Assembly: GCA_005879255.1 (NCBI GenBank)
Contig: VBKY01000084.1
Span: 1-5,722, forward strand
From: Deltaproteobacteria bacterium
GTDB lineage: Bacteria; Desulfobacterota_B; Binatia; UBA9968
Direction: 5' to 3'
DNA: 5,722 nt
The translations under genes and the position numbers were made by a program. Under the pieces are notes generated by a model. It was not told the DNA's origin, made no database searches, and saw nothing but the letters and a program-made list of their open reading frames with translations. Positions 1 through 5,722 of the stretch are shown here, in pieces. Within the stretch, counting starts at the first letter, position 1. Each line of letters begins with the position of its first letter.

Positions 1-567
1 CGACCGCGAAACGTACTTCAGATAAGTTGCGCGGCTGCCCGGGGCTTGATCGGGAACAATCAACTCGGTGAGAATTTCATCCGGCGCCAGAACGGTTTCA
101 TAGAAACCTTTGAAAAAATCCGTCAACGGAATTTCCCGCTCACGCTTGACGCTTCGCGCCTTGACTCTGGCGCGTAGCGCAACGAGAACACAGGGAGGAT
201 CCGAGGCATAATCAGCCTCGGTTAAATTTCCGCCGACCGTGGCCGCATTGCGTATGCGGATGTTGCCCACTTTGGCGAATGTCTGAGCTAGAACGGCATG
301 TTTCTCACGGACAATCGGCGATATCTCAGCTTCACGAATCGTCACCAACGCGCCGATTCTGAGACCGGTGCCGGGTTCATGACGGATGCTGCGCAGCTCT
401 TGCAACCGCCCCAAGCTCAGCAGTGTCGCTGGCGCAATCAAGTGGTTTCGCAGCATGATCACCAGCGCGGTGCCGCCTGAGACGATCTTGGTCTCGTCGC
501 TGTGCTCGCTCAGAAGTGAGACCGCTTCGTCGAGCGAAGTTGGTTGTAAGAGTTTGATGTTTGGCAT
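1..567 (-). CDS. Molybdenum hydroxylase FAD-binding (medium, CoxM-type) subunit, 3'-truncated by window edge
   Basis: This is the first 189 residues of a xanthine dehydrogenase/CO dehydrogenase-family FAD subunit (usual length about 280-300), which passes electrons from the [2Fe-2S] clusters to FAD and an acceptor. The protein starts MPNIKLLQPTSLDEAV, typical of the family. The first FAD-contact motif is the glycine turn SGGTALV at residues 30-36 (family form AGGxSL). The second is ATVGGNL at 109-115, followed by the Asp-rich EADYASDPP stretch. The reading frame is open to position 1, so the remaining third or so, including the C-terminal domain, lies outside. The ATG at 567 is chosen because the family N-terminus begins there; an AGAGGA at 581-586 is a rather distant (13 nt) ribosome binding site. 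Only one cysteine (C126) is present, so the [4Fe-4S] insert of 4-hydroxybenzoyl-CoA reductase beta subunits appears absent. The gene lies 92 bp after the large subunit and presumably acts in the same cytoplasmic complex. Family assignment is secure; the substrate is unknown. Confidence 0.93.
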   Translation of the reverse strand, partial: MPNIKLLQPTSLDEAVSLLSEHSDETKIVSGGTALVIMLRNHLIAPATLLSLGRLQELRSIRHEPGTGLRIGALVTIREAEISPIVREKHAVLAQTFAKVGNIRIRNAATVGGNLTEADYASDPPCVLVALRARVKARSVKREREIPLTDFFKGFYETVLAPDEILTELIVPDQAPGSRATYLKYVSRS

Positions 568-598
568 TGTTGTCAGCCGATCCTCTCCCGACCTCGGC

Positions 599-620
599 AG
601 GGCGCAGCATGCTGCGCCCT
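599..620. repeat. Perfect 22-bp palindrome in the spacer between the two hydroxylase subunit genes
   Basis: Positions 599-609 (AGGGCGCAGCA) are the exact reverse complement of 610-620. In RNA this could form a GC-rich hairpin in the 92-bp spacer between the large-subunit stop (660) and the FAD-subunit start (567). No U-run follows it on the minus strand, so it is not a standard intrinsic terminator. It could be a REP-like repeat, an mRNA stabilising or processing element that adjusts subunit ratio, or a binding site for a dimeric protein. The palindrome is seen directly; its function is inference. Confidence 0.7.
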
Positions 621-659
621 ACAATTTGCGTTCCTTGCGGTTGATTCCGCTTTGTGTCC

Positions 660-2966
660 TTAGCCGCTCCTTTGTTTTTCCAGCGCGCGCAGGACTTTCT
701 CGGGAGTGATCGGTAAATCGAGAAAATGAAAACCAACCGCCCGGCTAATCGCGTTACCGATCGCCGGTCGCGCCGGAGGTATGGCGGTTTCGCCTACGCC
801 ATGAACATCGGTTACGCCGTGCGGCTCGAGCATATGAACGGTCAGCTGCGCCGGCACATCTTGAAAAGAGGGGATCATATAGTCCGAAAGGTTCGGATTG
901 GTGATGCTCCCATTGGTGTCTTGAATTACTTCCTCGAAAAGCACTTGTCCAAGGCCGAAGGTGGTCGCCCCCTCGATCTGCAACTCGCAAAGACGCGGAT
1001 TGATTATTTTGCCGGCGTAAAGCTCAGCATGGATGCGCGGCACGGTGACTTGCCCGGTTTCCGTATCGATTTCCACCTCACAGACGACCACTGCGGGATG
1101 CCACTCCGCTGAGCCGTAACCCTGGCCGGTCTCAAAGTCCATGACCACCGGGCTGCCGTCAGGGCCCGATCCGGAAACAAACACGCCGTGGCCCAAAATA
1201 TTGTTGGCTTTGCTCATGCGAATCGCATCAACGTAGGAGAGCGATTTGCCGGCAACGCCGCGGACCATGATCTTGCCGTCTTGCAATACTAAATCTTCCT
1301 GATTCGCTTCGAGATGAGCGGCCGCGATGTCGCGCAGTTGATTCTTGACGTCCTCGACCGCTTGCCGAATCGCCGTGCCCATGCAAAACGTCGCCCGGCT
1401 CGCCGCAGTCATTAGATCGAAGGGAGTGAAGGCGGTATCGGGCTCGGAAATGCGCACCCGTTCCACCGGTAGGCTAATCTCGCTGGCGGCAATCTGTGCC
1501 AGGGCGGTTTTCAAGCCCTGACCCATCTCGACGGAGCTGGTGAGAACATTCAAACTGCCGTCGGCGTTCAGCTTCACTGTCGAAGTCGATGTCGTCGGCG
1601 TCGCCATGCCTTTGACGATCGCGCCGATGCCTTTGGCGCGGATCTTGTTGCCTTGACGCACCACCAGCGGACCCTTGTGCCAAGCGATTTTTTCAACCGC
1701 CGAGGCGATCAGTTCGTTGTAGTGCATTTCCGGCATCGGCTCGCCGGTGGTAAAAGAGTCGCCCTTTTGCAGAACATTTTTGAGCCGTAACGCAACCGGA
1801 TCGATCGCCAGCGCATCAGCAATGATATCCATCTGCGTCTCATGGGCCCACGCCACCTGGGTAATTCCGTAGCCGCGGAACGCCGCGGAGGGGGCGGTGT
1901 TGGTGTAGACGCCGTATGAGTCCATGTAGAGATGCGGCACGCGGTAGGGCCCGGTCGCGGCGTAGCCGCGGGTAATCAAATTGGGCGAAGTGTCGCCGTA
2001 AGCGCCGGAGTTGTAATAGCAGAGCGCTTTCACCGCCATCAAAGTACCATCCCGCTTGACTCCGGTTTTAAGCTTGATCTTGCACTCATGCTGCACGCCG
2101 AGCAAAAAGCACTCGGCGCGTCGGGCCGCGATCCGCACCGGCCGTCCGGTTTTTTTCGCCAAGATCACCGCGGCTGGTTCCAGTTTGGAATTGAGCTTGC
2201 CGCCGAAGCCGCCGCCGAGGGTAAACACGATCACGCGCACGTCGGCAATGGGAACTTTGAAAATGCCCGCCAATTGGCGCTGGATGACATGCGGATTCTG
2301 ATTGCAGGTCCACACCGTGATTCGCCCGTCGGTTACCTGGGCGACGACGACGTGGGGTTCGAGCGCGACGTGATTGACCGCTGGCGAACGATACGTGTTT
2401 TCGAAAATTTGATCGGATTGGCGAAAACCTTGGTCGAGATCGCCTTTGCGTTGCTTGAACAGGTGTACGATATTCGTCCCTTCCAGAGAACGCGCAGTGA
2501 CATCGACGCGCCCGGGAATTACCCGACGCGGCCCAGGGTAGAGCAACGGCGCTCCGGGCTTCAGCGCTTCTTCGGCGTCGAACACTGCCGGCAACTCTTC
2601 GTATTCGACGTCGATGAGTTCCAGCGCCTCCGCTGCCGTGTCGGCGTCTACCGCGGCTACGGCCGCCACCGGCTCGCCGACAAAGCGGACTCGATCCAAT
2701 GCCACCGGCGTCTGATCTTGAAGAATCAGACCGAAGTAGGGATCGATGTGGTCGCCGATCAGATCATCGCGCGTCAGCACAGCGGTTACGCCGGGGAATT
2801 TTACCGCCCGCGAGGCATCGACTTTAACAACGCGTGCGTGCGCGTGGGGACTACGGAGCATGCAGGCATGCAGCATGCGCGGCAGCTCGAAATTCAAAGC
2901 ATAGTCGATGCTGCCGCTCACGCGCGGCTGTGAGTCCACCATGCTGATCGCTTGCCCAACCGCCAT
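660..2966 (-). CDS. Molybdenum hydroxylase large subunit (molybdopterin cytosine dinucleotide-binding, xanthine dehydrogenase family)
   Basis: This is a complete 768-residue catalytic subunit, the normal family length, predicted to hydroxylate an aromatic/heteroaromatic ring or an aldehyde carbon using water, with electrons passing to FeS and FAD subunits. The N-terminal a/b hammerhead domain covers about residues 15-125 (MLHACMLRSPHAHARV at 31-46, RVRFVGEPVAAV at 92-103). Molybdopterin-contact motifs follow: GGGFGGK 251-257, AFRGYG 362-367, VEMGQGL 479-485 and ASRAT 522-526. The catalytic Glu is E726 in GVGET near the C-terminus. The active-site loop is AFRGYG, not the AYxCSFR of form I CO dehydrogenase, so this is not a true CoxL; it resembles xanthine dehydrogenase and hydroxybenzoyl-CoA reductase loops. 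The ATG at 2966 is chosen because GAGGA lies 6 nt upstream (2973-2977) and homology begins there. The frame stays open to 3203, but that extension would translate a repeat element and overlap the previous gene. No signal peptide is seen; cytoplasmic. Database labels such as xanthine dehydrogenase or aldehyde oxidase would be generic. Confidence 0.95.
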   Translation of the reverse strand: MAVGQAISMVDSQPRVSGSIDYALNFELPRMLHACMLRSPHAHARVVKVDASRAVKFPGVTAVLTRDDLIGDHIDPYFGLILQDQTPVALDRVRFVGEPVAAVAAVDADTAAEALELIDVEYEELPAVFDAEEALKPGAPLLYPGPRRVIPGRVDVTARSLEGTNIVHLFKQRKGDLDQGFRQSDQIFENTYRSPAVNHVALEPHVVVAQVTDGRITVWTCNQNPHVIQRQLAGIFKVPIADVRVIVFTLGGGFGGKLNSKLEPAAVILAKKTGRPVRIAARRAECFLLGVQHECKIKLKTGVKRDGTLMAVKALCYYNSGAYGDTSPNLITRGYAATGPYRVPHLYMDSYGVYTNTAPSAAFRGYGITQVAWAHETQMDIIADALAIDPVALRLKNVLQKGDSFTTGEPMPEMHYNELIASAVEKIAWHKGPLVVRQGNKIRAKGIGAIVKGMATPTTSTSTVKLNADGSLNVLTSSVEMGQGLKTALAQIAASEISLPVERVRISEPDTAFTPFDLMTAASRATFCMGTAIRQAVEDVKNQLRDIAAAHLEANQEDLVLQDGKIMVRGVAGKSLSYVDAIRMSKANNILGHGVFVSGSGPDGSPVVMDFETGQGYGSAEWHPAVVVCEVEIDTETGQVTVPRIHAELYAGKIINPRLCELQIEGATTFGLGQVLFEEVIQDTNGSITNPNLSDYMIPSFQDVPAQLTVHMLEPHGVTDVHGVGETAIPPARPAIGNAISRAVGFHFLDLPITPEKVLRALEKQRSG

Positions 2967-2972
2967 GTGTTT

Positions 2973-2977
2973 TCCTC
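2973..2977 (-). promoter_or_regulatory. Shine-Dalgarno site that fixes the large-subunit start
   Basis: On the minus strand GAGGA is followed by 6 nt and then the ATG ending at 2966. This favours that start over the in-frame start at 3203, which lies inside the coding part of the preceding UbiD gene and would add 79 residues with no family similarity. Confidence 0.75.
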
Positions 2978-3030
2978 GTCGATCTATTCTGCGCTGAAAA
3001 ACGCCGCAACCAGGTTTGTAGCGTATTACA

Positions 3031-3117
3031 TCCTCTCTCAGAGGGAGAGGACAGAGGTGAGGGTGAATTCCGTATTCCGAAGTTGCCCTCACCCGTACCT
3101 CTCCCACAGGGAGAGGG
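3031..3117. repeat. Composite inverted repeat (MITE/REP-like element) in the 215-bp intergenic spacer
   Basis: Two 19-bp arms, 3032-3050 and 3098-3116, are each self-complementary. The right arm is a perfect 8-bp stem (CCTCTCCC / GGGAGAGG) with a 3-nt loop; the left arm has one mismatch. The arms are nearly the same sequence, and being palindromic they also pair with each other. Inside them, GGTGAGGGTGAA (3056-3067 region) faces TTGCCCTCACCC (3083-3094), making a larger imperfect cruciform around a short AT-rich centre at about 3065-3080 that contains GAATTC. No coding capacity and no U-run is seen. Similar CCCTCACCC/CCTCTCCC repeats are, to my knowledge, scattered between genes in many environmental bacterial genomes. 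The structure is seen directly; classification as a mobile miniature element is inference. The rest of the spacer (2978-3030 and 3118-3181) shows nothing I can name. Confidence 0.72.
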
Positions 3118-3181
3118 TTTAAATCTCTCGTGCGCGTCCGAAATTTTCTGACTCGCTCGCTACCGTTGGCTGGTTCTCCGC

Positions 3182-4651
3182 TTACTTCAGTATCCAACCC
3201 CACTTTTCATGAATTTTTTTCGTCCGCTCGGGAGTGCTGATGATATCGCCGGCCAGCGGATGGTGTTTCCACGTGAACGGCGTGGTGGCATCGATGATCA
3301 TGCGTGAGTTGGCGTTGAGCTCGCGCTTATCAGGGGCGATGGCCATGTCGATGCGGCTGCCTTTGGTGTCCTTGATGATCTCGACGCCGCGTTCGGGATC
3401 ACAGCGAGCGACAATCGCCCAGACCACGTCTTGAATACTGGTCACGTCGACGTGATCGTCCACCACCACGGTCAGCCGGTTCATGTCGATGCCGCCGCCG
3501 CACTGCGAAGCGATTAGCCCGGCTTGTTTCGCATGGCCGAGATATTGAGTCTGAAGCGCCACGACAGTCATCAAGCGATTGCCGCCCTCGGGTGGACACC
3601 AGACGCCGCACACTCCGGGTACGCCGGCCTTTTCCAATTGGTCCCAGATCATCCCGGAACGTAGATAGACCAGAAACCGATTGTCCTCATGCGGCGGCTT
3701 GCCCTGCGGACAGCCTAGAATGATCGGATCGTCACGATGGTAGATCCGATCAATGCGCACGACGCGCTCTTTCTGATAGCCATCCTGATAGTAGCCCATC
3801 CATTCGCCGTAGGGGCCTTCCTTGGTAAATTGGTCCGTTGTAATGAAACCCTCGAGAGCGATCTCGGCTTGGGCCGGAATCGGTAGCCCGGTGATCTCGC
3901 CCTGGATGACTTCAATGGGCTCGCCGCGCACGCCACCTGCCCAATCGAGCTCACTCTGCCCAAAGATCGGACCCTCGGCGCAGGCAGCCAAAAACAGCAG
4001 AGGATCGGTGCCGACGACGGTGATCAGGGGGCAGGGCTGTCCGCGCTGCATATATTTTTCCTTGATGATACCGCCGTGGTGCGGCGGCGCGGCACGGATG
4101 CCGATACCGTTCTTGTCGAATACCTGATTGCGATACGTGCCAACGTTGATGCTGCCTGTGTCGGGATCGCGCATGATATTGAAGCTCGCCGTGCCGATGT
4201 ACCGACCACCATCGCCTGGGTGCCAGATCGGCGCCGGGAATTGAGTCAAGTCTACATCGCCATCGCGCAGAATATTTTCCTGAACGGGTCCGCGTTTGAC
4301 GACCACCGGCGGAATCGGTGTAAATCCTTTCAAACGCTCGCGCCAGAATCGTAACAGCTGTTCGTGAGAGGCTTTTGCGGGATCTAGTCCCAAGGTCACG
4401 GCTTGCCGCTTGGTCGACCCCATGGTGTTGACTAGGACGCGGTAGCCCGGCTTGAAATTTGGAATTTCATCGAAGAGCACACAGGGGCTGCCCTCGGTAT
4501 GATCGAGCATCTCGGTAATGGCGCCGATATCTTCTTCGGAGTTGGCGCCTGTGACTCGTTTCAGTTCACCGAGCGAATCCACCCGCGCGAGCCATTCGCG
4601 CAAGTCGCGCCACTTGGTCTCAGCGGCTTGGGCTGGCAGTGGCTTTGCCAT
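3182..4651 (-). CDS. UbiD-family prenylated-FMN-dependent decarboxylase (complete, downstream paralogue)
   Basis: This complete 489-residue UbiD-family protein is predicted to catalyse reversible decarboxylation of an aromatic, heteroaromatic or alpha,beta-unsaturated acid with prenylated FMN, a divalent metal and K+. The N-terminal region begins with the typical WRDLREWLARVDSLGELKRV stretch (residues 14-33). By eye against Fdc1/UbiD, the metal/prFMN ligands are N169 (INVGTYR), H192 (PPHHGG) and E234 (QSELDWAGG). The catalytic Arg-Glu-Glu set is R174, E278 and E283 (KEGPYGEW), all present. Length and motifs indicate an active enzyme rather than a decayed copy. The ATG at 4651 follows the stop of the upstream UbiD gene with no gap and has a strong AGAGGAGG seven bases upstream, so translation is probably coupled. 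It need not be the ubiquinone UbiD: the molybdenum hydroxylase neighbours point to catabolism. A UbiX-type flavin prenyltransferase is needed but is not in this window. The substrate is unknown. Confidence 0.94.
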   Translation of the reverse strand: MAKPLPAQAAETKWRDLREWLARVDSLGELKRVTGANSEEDIGAITEMLDHTEGSPCVLFDEIPNFKPGYRVLVNTMGSTKRQAVTLGLDPAKASHEQLLRFWRERLKGFTPIPPVVVKRGPVQENILRDGDVDLTQFPAPIWHPGDGGRYIGTASFNIMRDPDTGSINVGTYRNQVFDKNGIGIRAAPPHHGGIIKEKYMQRGQPCPLITVVGTDPLLFLAACAEGPIFGQSELDWAGGVRGEPIEVIQGEITGLPIPAQAEIALEGFITTDQFTKEGPYGEWMGYYQDGYQKERVVRIDRIYHRDDPIILGCPQGKPPHEDNRFLVYLRSGMIWDQLEKAGVPGVCGVWCPPEGGNRLMTVVALQTQYLGHAKQAGLIASQCGGGIDMNRLTVVVDDHVDVTSIQDVVWAIVARCDPERGVEIIKDTKGSRIDMAIAPDKRELNANSRMIIDATTPFTWKHHPLAGDIISTPERTKKIHEKWGWILK

Positions 4652-5722
4652 CTATTTGCCTCCTCTAATATAGGCCAGGTCTCCTTCGGATAGCGGCCTC
4701 ACGTAATCGCCCGGGTTCATGCGTGCTTTCACGTCCGGCGGCACGCGGGTCGCGTCGGGGAATTTTCCTGCCGACAGGGGTCTAGTGCAATCAAAAATCA
4801 GCTTGGATTCAAGAGTGCCCTTTTCATCGCGTCGATAACCATAGGTCGGTGGATTCAACCGGCTACCGATCGAGTTATTGATCACGACTAAATCTTTGTC
4901 GGCTTGAAATCGCGTTGCCAAAGCCCAGAGCACATCGGCTTCATTGGTGACGTCGATGTCGTCGTCAACGATAAAAATGTGCTTGGTCGCCGGGCTATAG
5001 GCCATGACGTTAAACGCCGCAAGGTGGGGCTCGCCGTCGGCGACTTTTTTCATTGAAATGTACGCGTGATTGCGCGCCACGCCGGAGATCGGCAGGTAAA
5101 GATTTTTCACATTGGGGCATACATCACGCGCGCGGTTGAGCAAAAAACCCATGCGCGCCAATCCACCGATCGCCGAGTGCTCGCTGCTGGCGTTGAACAC
5201 ATCGACGTAGATTGGATCACGCCGCATGGTGATTGCGGTCACTTTGATGACCGGATAGGGACCGATGCCCGTGTAGTAACGCGGATATTCCCCGAATGGA
5301 CCTTCCTCGCGCATGTTTTCCGGGCTTGGATCGAGTACGCCTTCGATCACGATTTCCGCGTGCGCGGGTACGTCGAGATCAACGGTCTCGCCCGGCACAA
5401 CCTCAAGCGGCTGCTGCAAGAGCCCGCCGGCCACTTCCAATTCGCCGCCCATGCCGGGAGGATTCGTCGTCCCTGCGAGCAGCAGGCACGGATGATGGCC
5501 GATCGCCATCGCCACCTGCATCGGCTGCTTGCGTTCACGGTGCTCAACGAGAATATAATTGCCGCCCTGAAACGCGCCGGTCATGAAGCCGACTTCGTGT
5601 GGACCATGAAGCATAGAGCGATAGATGCCGGCGTTTTGCACGCCAGTTTTCGGATCGCGCAGAATGAAAACCGCCGAGGTGATGTATTTGCCGGAGTCGA
5701 GCTCCTGGTGGCGCAGGATCGG
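4652..5722 (-). CDS. UbiD-family decarboxylase, upstream paralogue, 5'-truncated by window edge
   Basis: The frame is open to the right edge; the visible part is 356 residues beginning PILRHQELDSGKYI and ending IRGGK before TAG. Aligning its Arg (R35, in NAGIYR) with R174 of the neighbouring paralogue suggests that about 140 N-terminal residues are missing. The GTG near 5641 is an internal valine codon, not the start, because family similarity continues upstream (ITSAVFILRDPKTG). Visible active-site residues are N30, R35, E94 (GGELEVAGG), and E140 and E145 (EEGPFGEY). The position of the metal-binding His appears to be Gln (Q52, in AFQGG), which is unusual for the family. It is clearly divergent from the second UbiD protein, so the pair is an old duplication or two separate recruits, and they may act on different acids or form a hetero-oligomer, as UbiD-like subunits do in phenylphosphate carboxylase. 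Function beyond prFMN-type decarboxylase/carboxylase is not determinable. Confidence 0.92.
   Translation of the reverse strand, partial: PILRHQELDSGKYITSAVFILRDPKTGVQNAGIYRSMLHGPHEVGFMTGAFQGGNYILVEHRERKQPMQVAMAIGHHPCLLLAGTTNPPGMGGELEVAGGLLQQPLEVVPGETVDLDVPAHAEIVIEGVLDPSPENMREEGPFGEYPRYYTGIGPYPVIKVTAITMRRDPIYVDVFNASSEHSAIGGLARMGFLLNRARDVCPNVKNLYLPISGVARNHAYISMKKVADGEPHLAAFNVMAYSPATKHIFIVDDDIDVTNEADVLWALATRFQADKDLVVINNSIGSRLNPPTYGYRRDEKGTLESKLIFDCTRPLSAGKFPDATRVPPDVKARMNPGDYVRPLSEGDLAYIRGGK
4659..4666 (-). promoter_or_regulatory. Strong Shine-Dalgarno site inside the end of the upstream UbiD gene
   Basis: AGAGGAGG on the minus strand lies 7 nt before the ATG ending at 4651. The same bases encode the Arg-Gly-Gly near the C-terminus of the upstream protein, and its TAG stop touches the ATG. 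This arrangement indicates coupled translation and matched production of the two UbiD proteins. Confidence 0.85.

Noticed and set aside
599..620. Intrinsic terminator after the large-subunit gene
   Set aside because: The hairpin is GC-rich but is followed by GCCGAGGTCGG on the transcribed strand, with no T-run, and the next gene is a subunit of the same enzyme.
377..736. Minus-strand open frame of 119 codons across the spacer and the start of the FAD subunit
   Set aside because: It overlaps the real FAD-subunit frame and the end of the large subunit in a different frame; its protein has no family features, whereas the competing frame starting at 567 carries both FAD motifs.
2856..2882. Clustered GCATGC words
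   Set aside because: They lie within the conserved MLHACMLRSPH coding segment of the large subunit and follow from its Met/His/Ala/Cys codons; no independent function is indicated.
1932..2933. Plus-strand open frame of 333 codons opposite the large-subunit gene
   Set aside because: It lies wholly antisense to a gene with clear family motifs, the translation has no recognisable domain and is rich in Arg/His/Gly as expected for an antisense shadow of GC-rich coding DNA, and no gene context supports it.
3098..3116. Intrinsic terminator after the second UbiD gene
   Set aside because: The stem-loop is strong, but on the minus strand it is followed by TACGGGTGAGGG, with no run of T, and its sequence belongs to the larger repeat.
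3031..3117. CRISPR repeat-spacer array
   Set aside because: There are only two similar arms, each internally palindromic and facing another inverted pair; there are no regularly spaced direct repeats with unique spacers.

Overview
The window is a compact block of four genes, all on the minus strand and so transcribed from right to left. In transcription order they are: a UbiD-family decarboxylase lacking its N-terminus (runs off the right edge), a second complete UbiD-family decarboxylase, the large molybdopterin-binding subunit of a xanthine dehydrogenase/CO dehydrogenase-type molybdenum hydroxylase, and the FAD-binding medium subunit of the same enzyme (runs off the left edge). I see no rRNA, tRNA, CRISPR array, transposase or phage gene.

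Layout. The two UbiD genes abut: the stop codon of the first is followed directly by the ATG of the second, whose strong Shine-Dalgarno sequence lies in the last codons of the first. A 215-bp spacer (2967-3181) follows, much of it a composite inverted repeat that resembles a small non-coding repeat element. The molybdenum subunit begins at an ATG with a good ribosome binding site just past this element. A 92-bp spacer with a perfect 22-bp palindrome separates it from the FAD subunit. Neither repeat has the U-run of an intrinsic terminator, so one transcript could cover all four genes. The [2Fe-2S] small subunit expected for the hydroxylase is not in the window and may lie just beyond the left edge.

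Function. UbiD enzymes use prenylated FMN for reversible (de)carboxylation of aromatic, heteroaromatic or unsaturated acids. Molybdenum hydroxylases of this family hydroxylate (hetero)aromatic or aldehyde carbons using water. Together they suggest a catabolic module in which an aromatic or heteroaromatic acid is hydroxylated and decarboxylated, similar in logic to the furoic/furandicarboxylic acid pathway (HmfABC plus HmfF). The substrate cannot be read from the sequence. The active-site loop of the large subunit is not that of CO dehydrogenase, and the medium subunit lacks the cysteines of the 4-hydroxybenzoyl-CoA reductase [4Fe-4S] insert. An oxidative hydroxylase is therefore more likely than either of those enzymes.

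Organism. The DNA is moderately GC-rich and bacterial, with Shine-Dalgarno-led starts and short palindromic repeats between genes. This would fit an uncultured soil or sediment bacterium, for example a deltaproteobacterium-like/Binatota, NC10 or Rokubacteria lineage. That placement is a guess from style, not a phylogenetic result.
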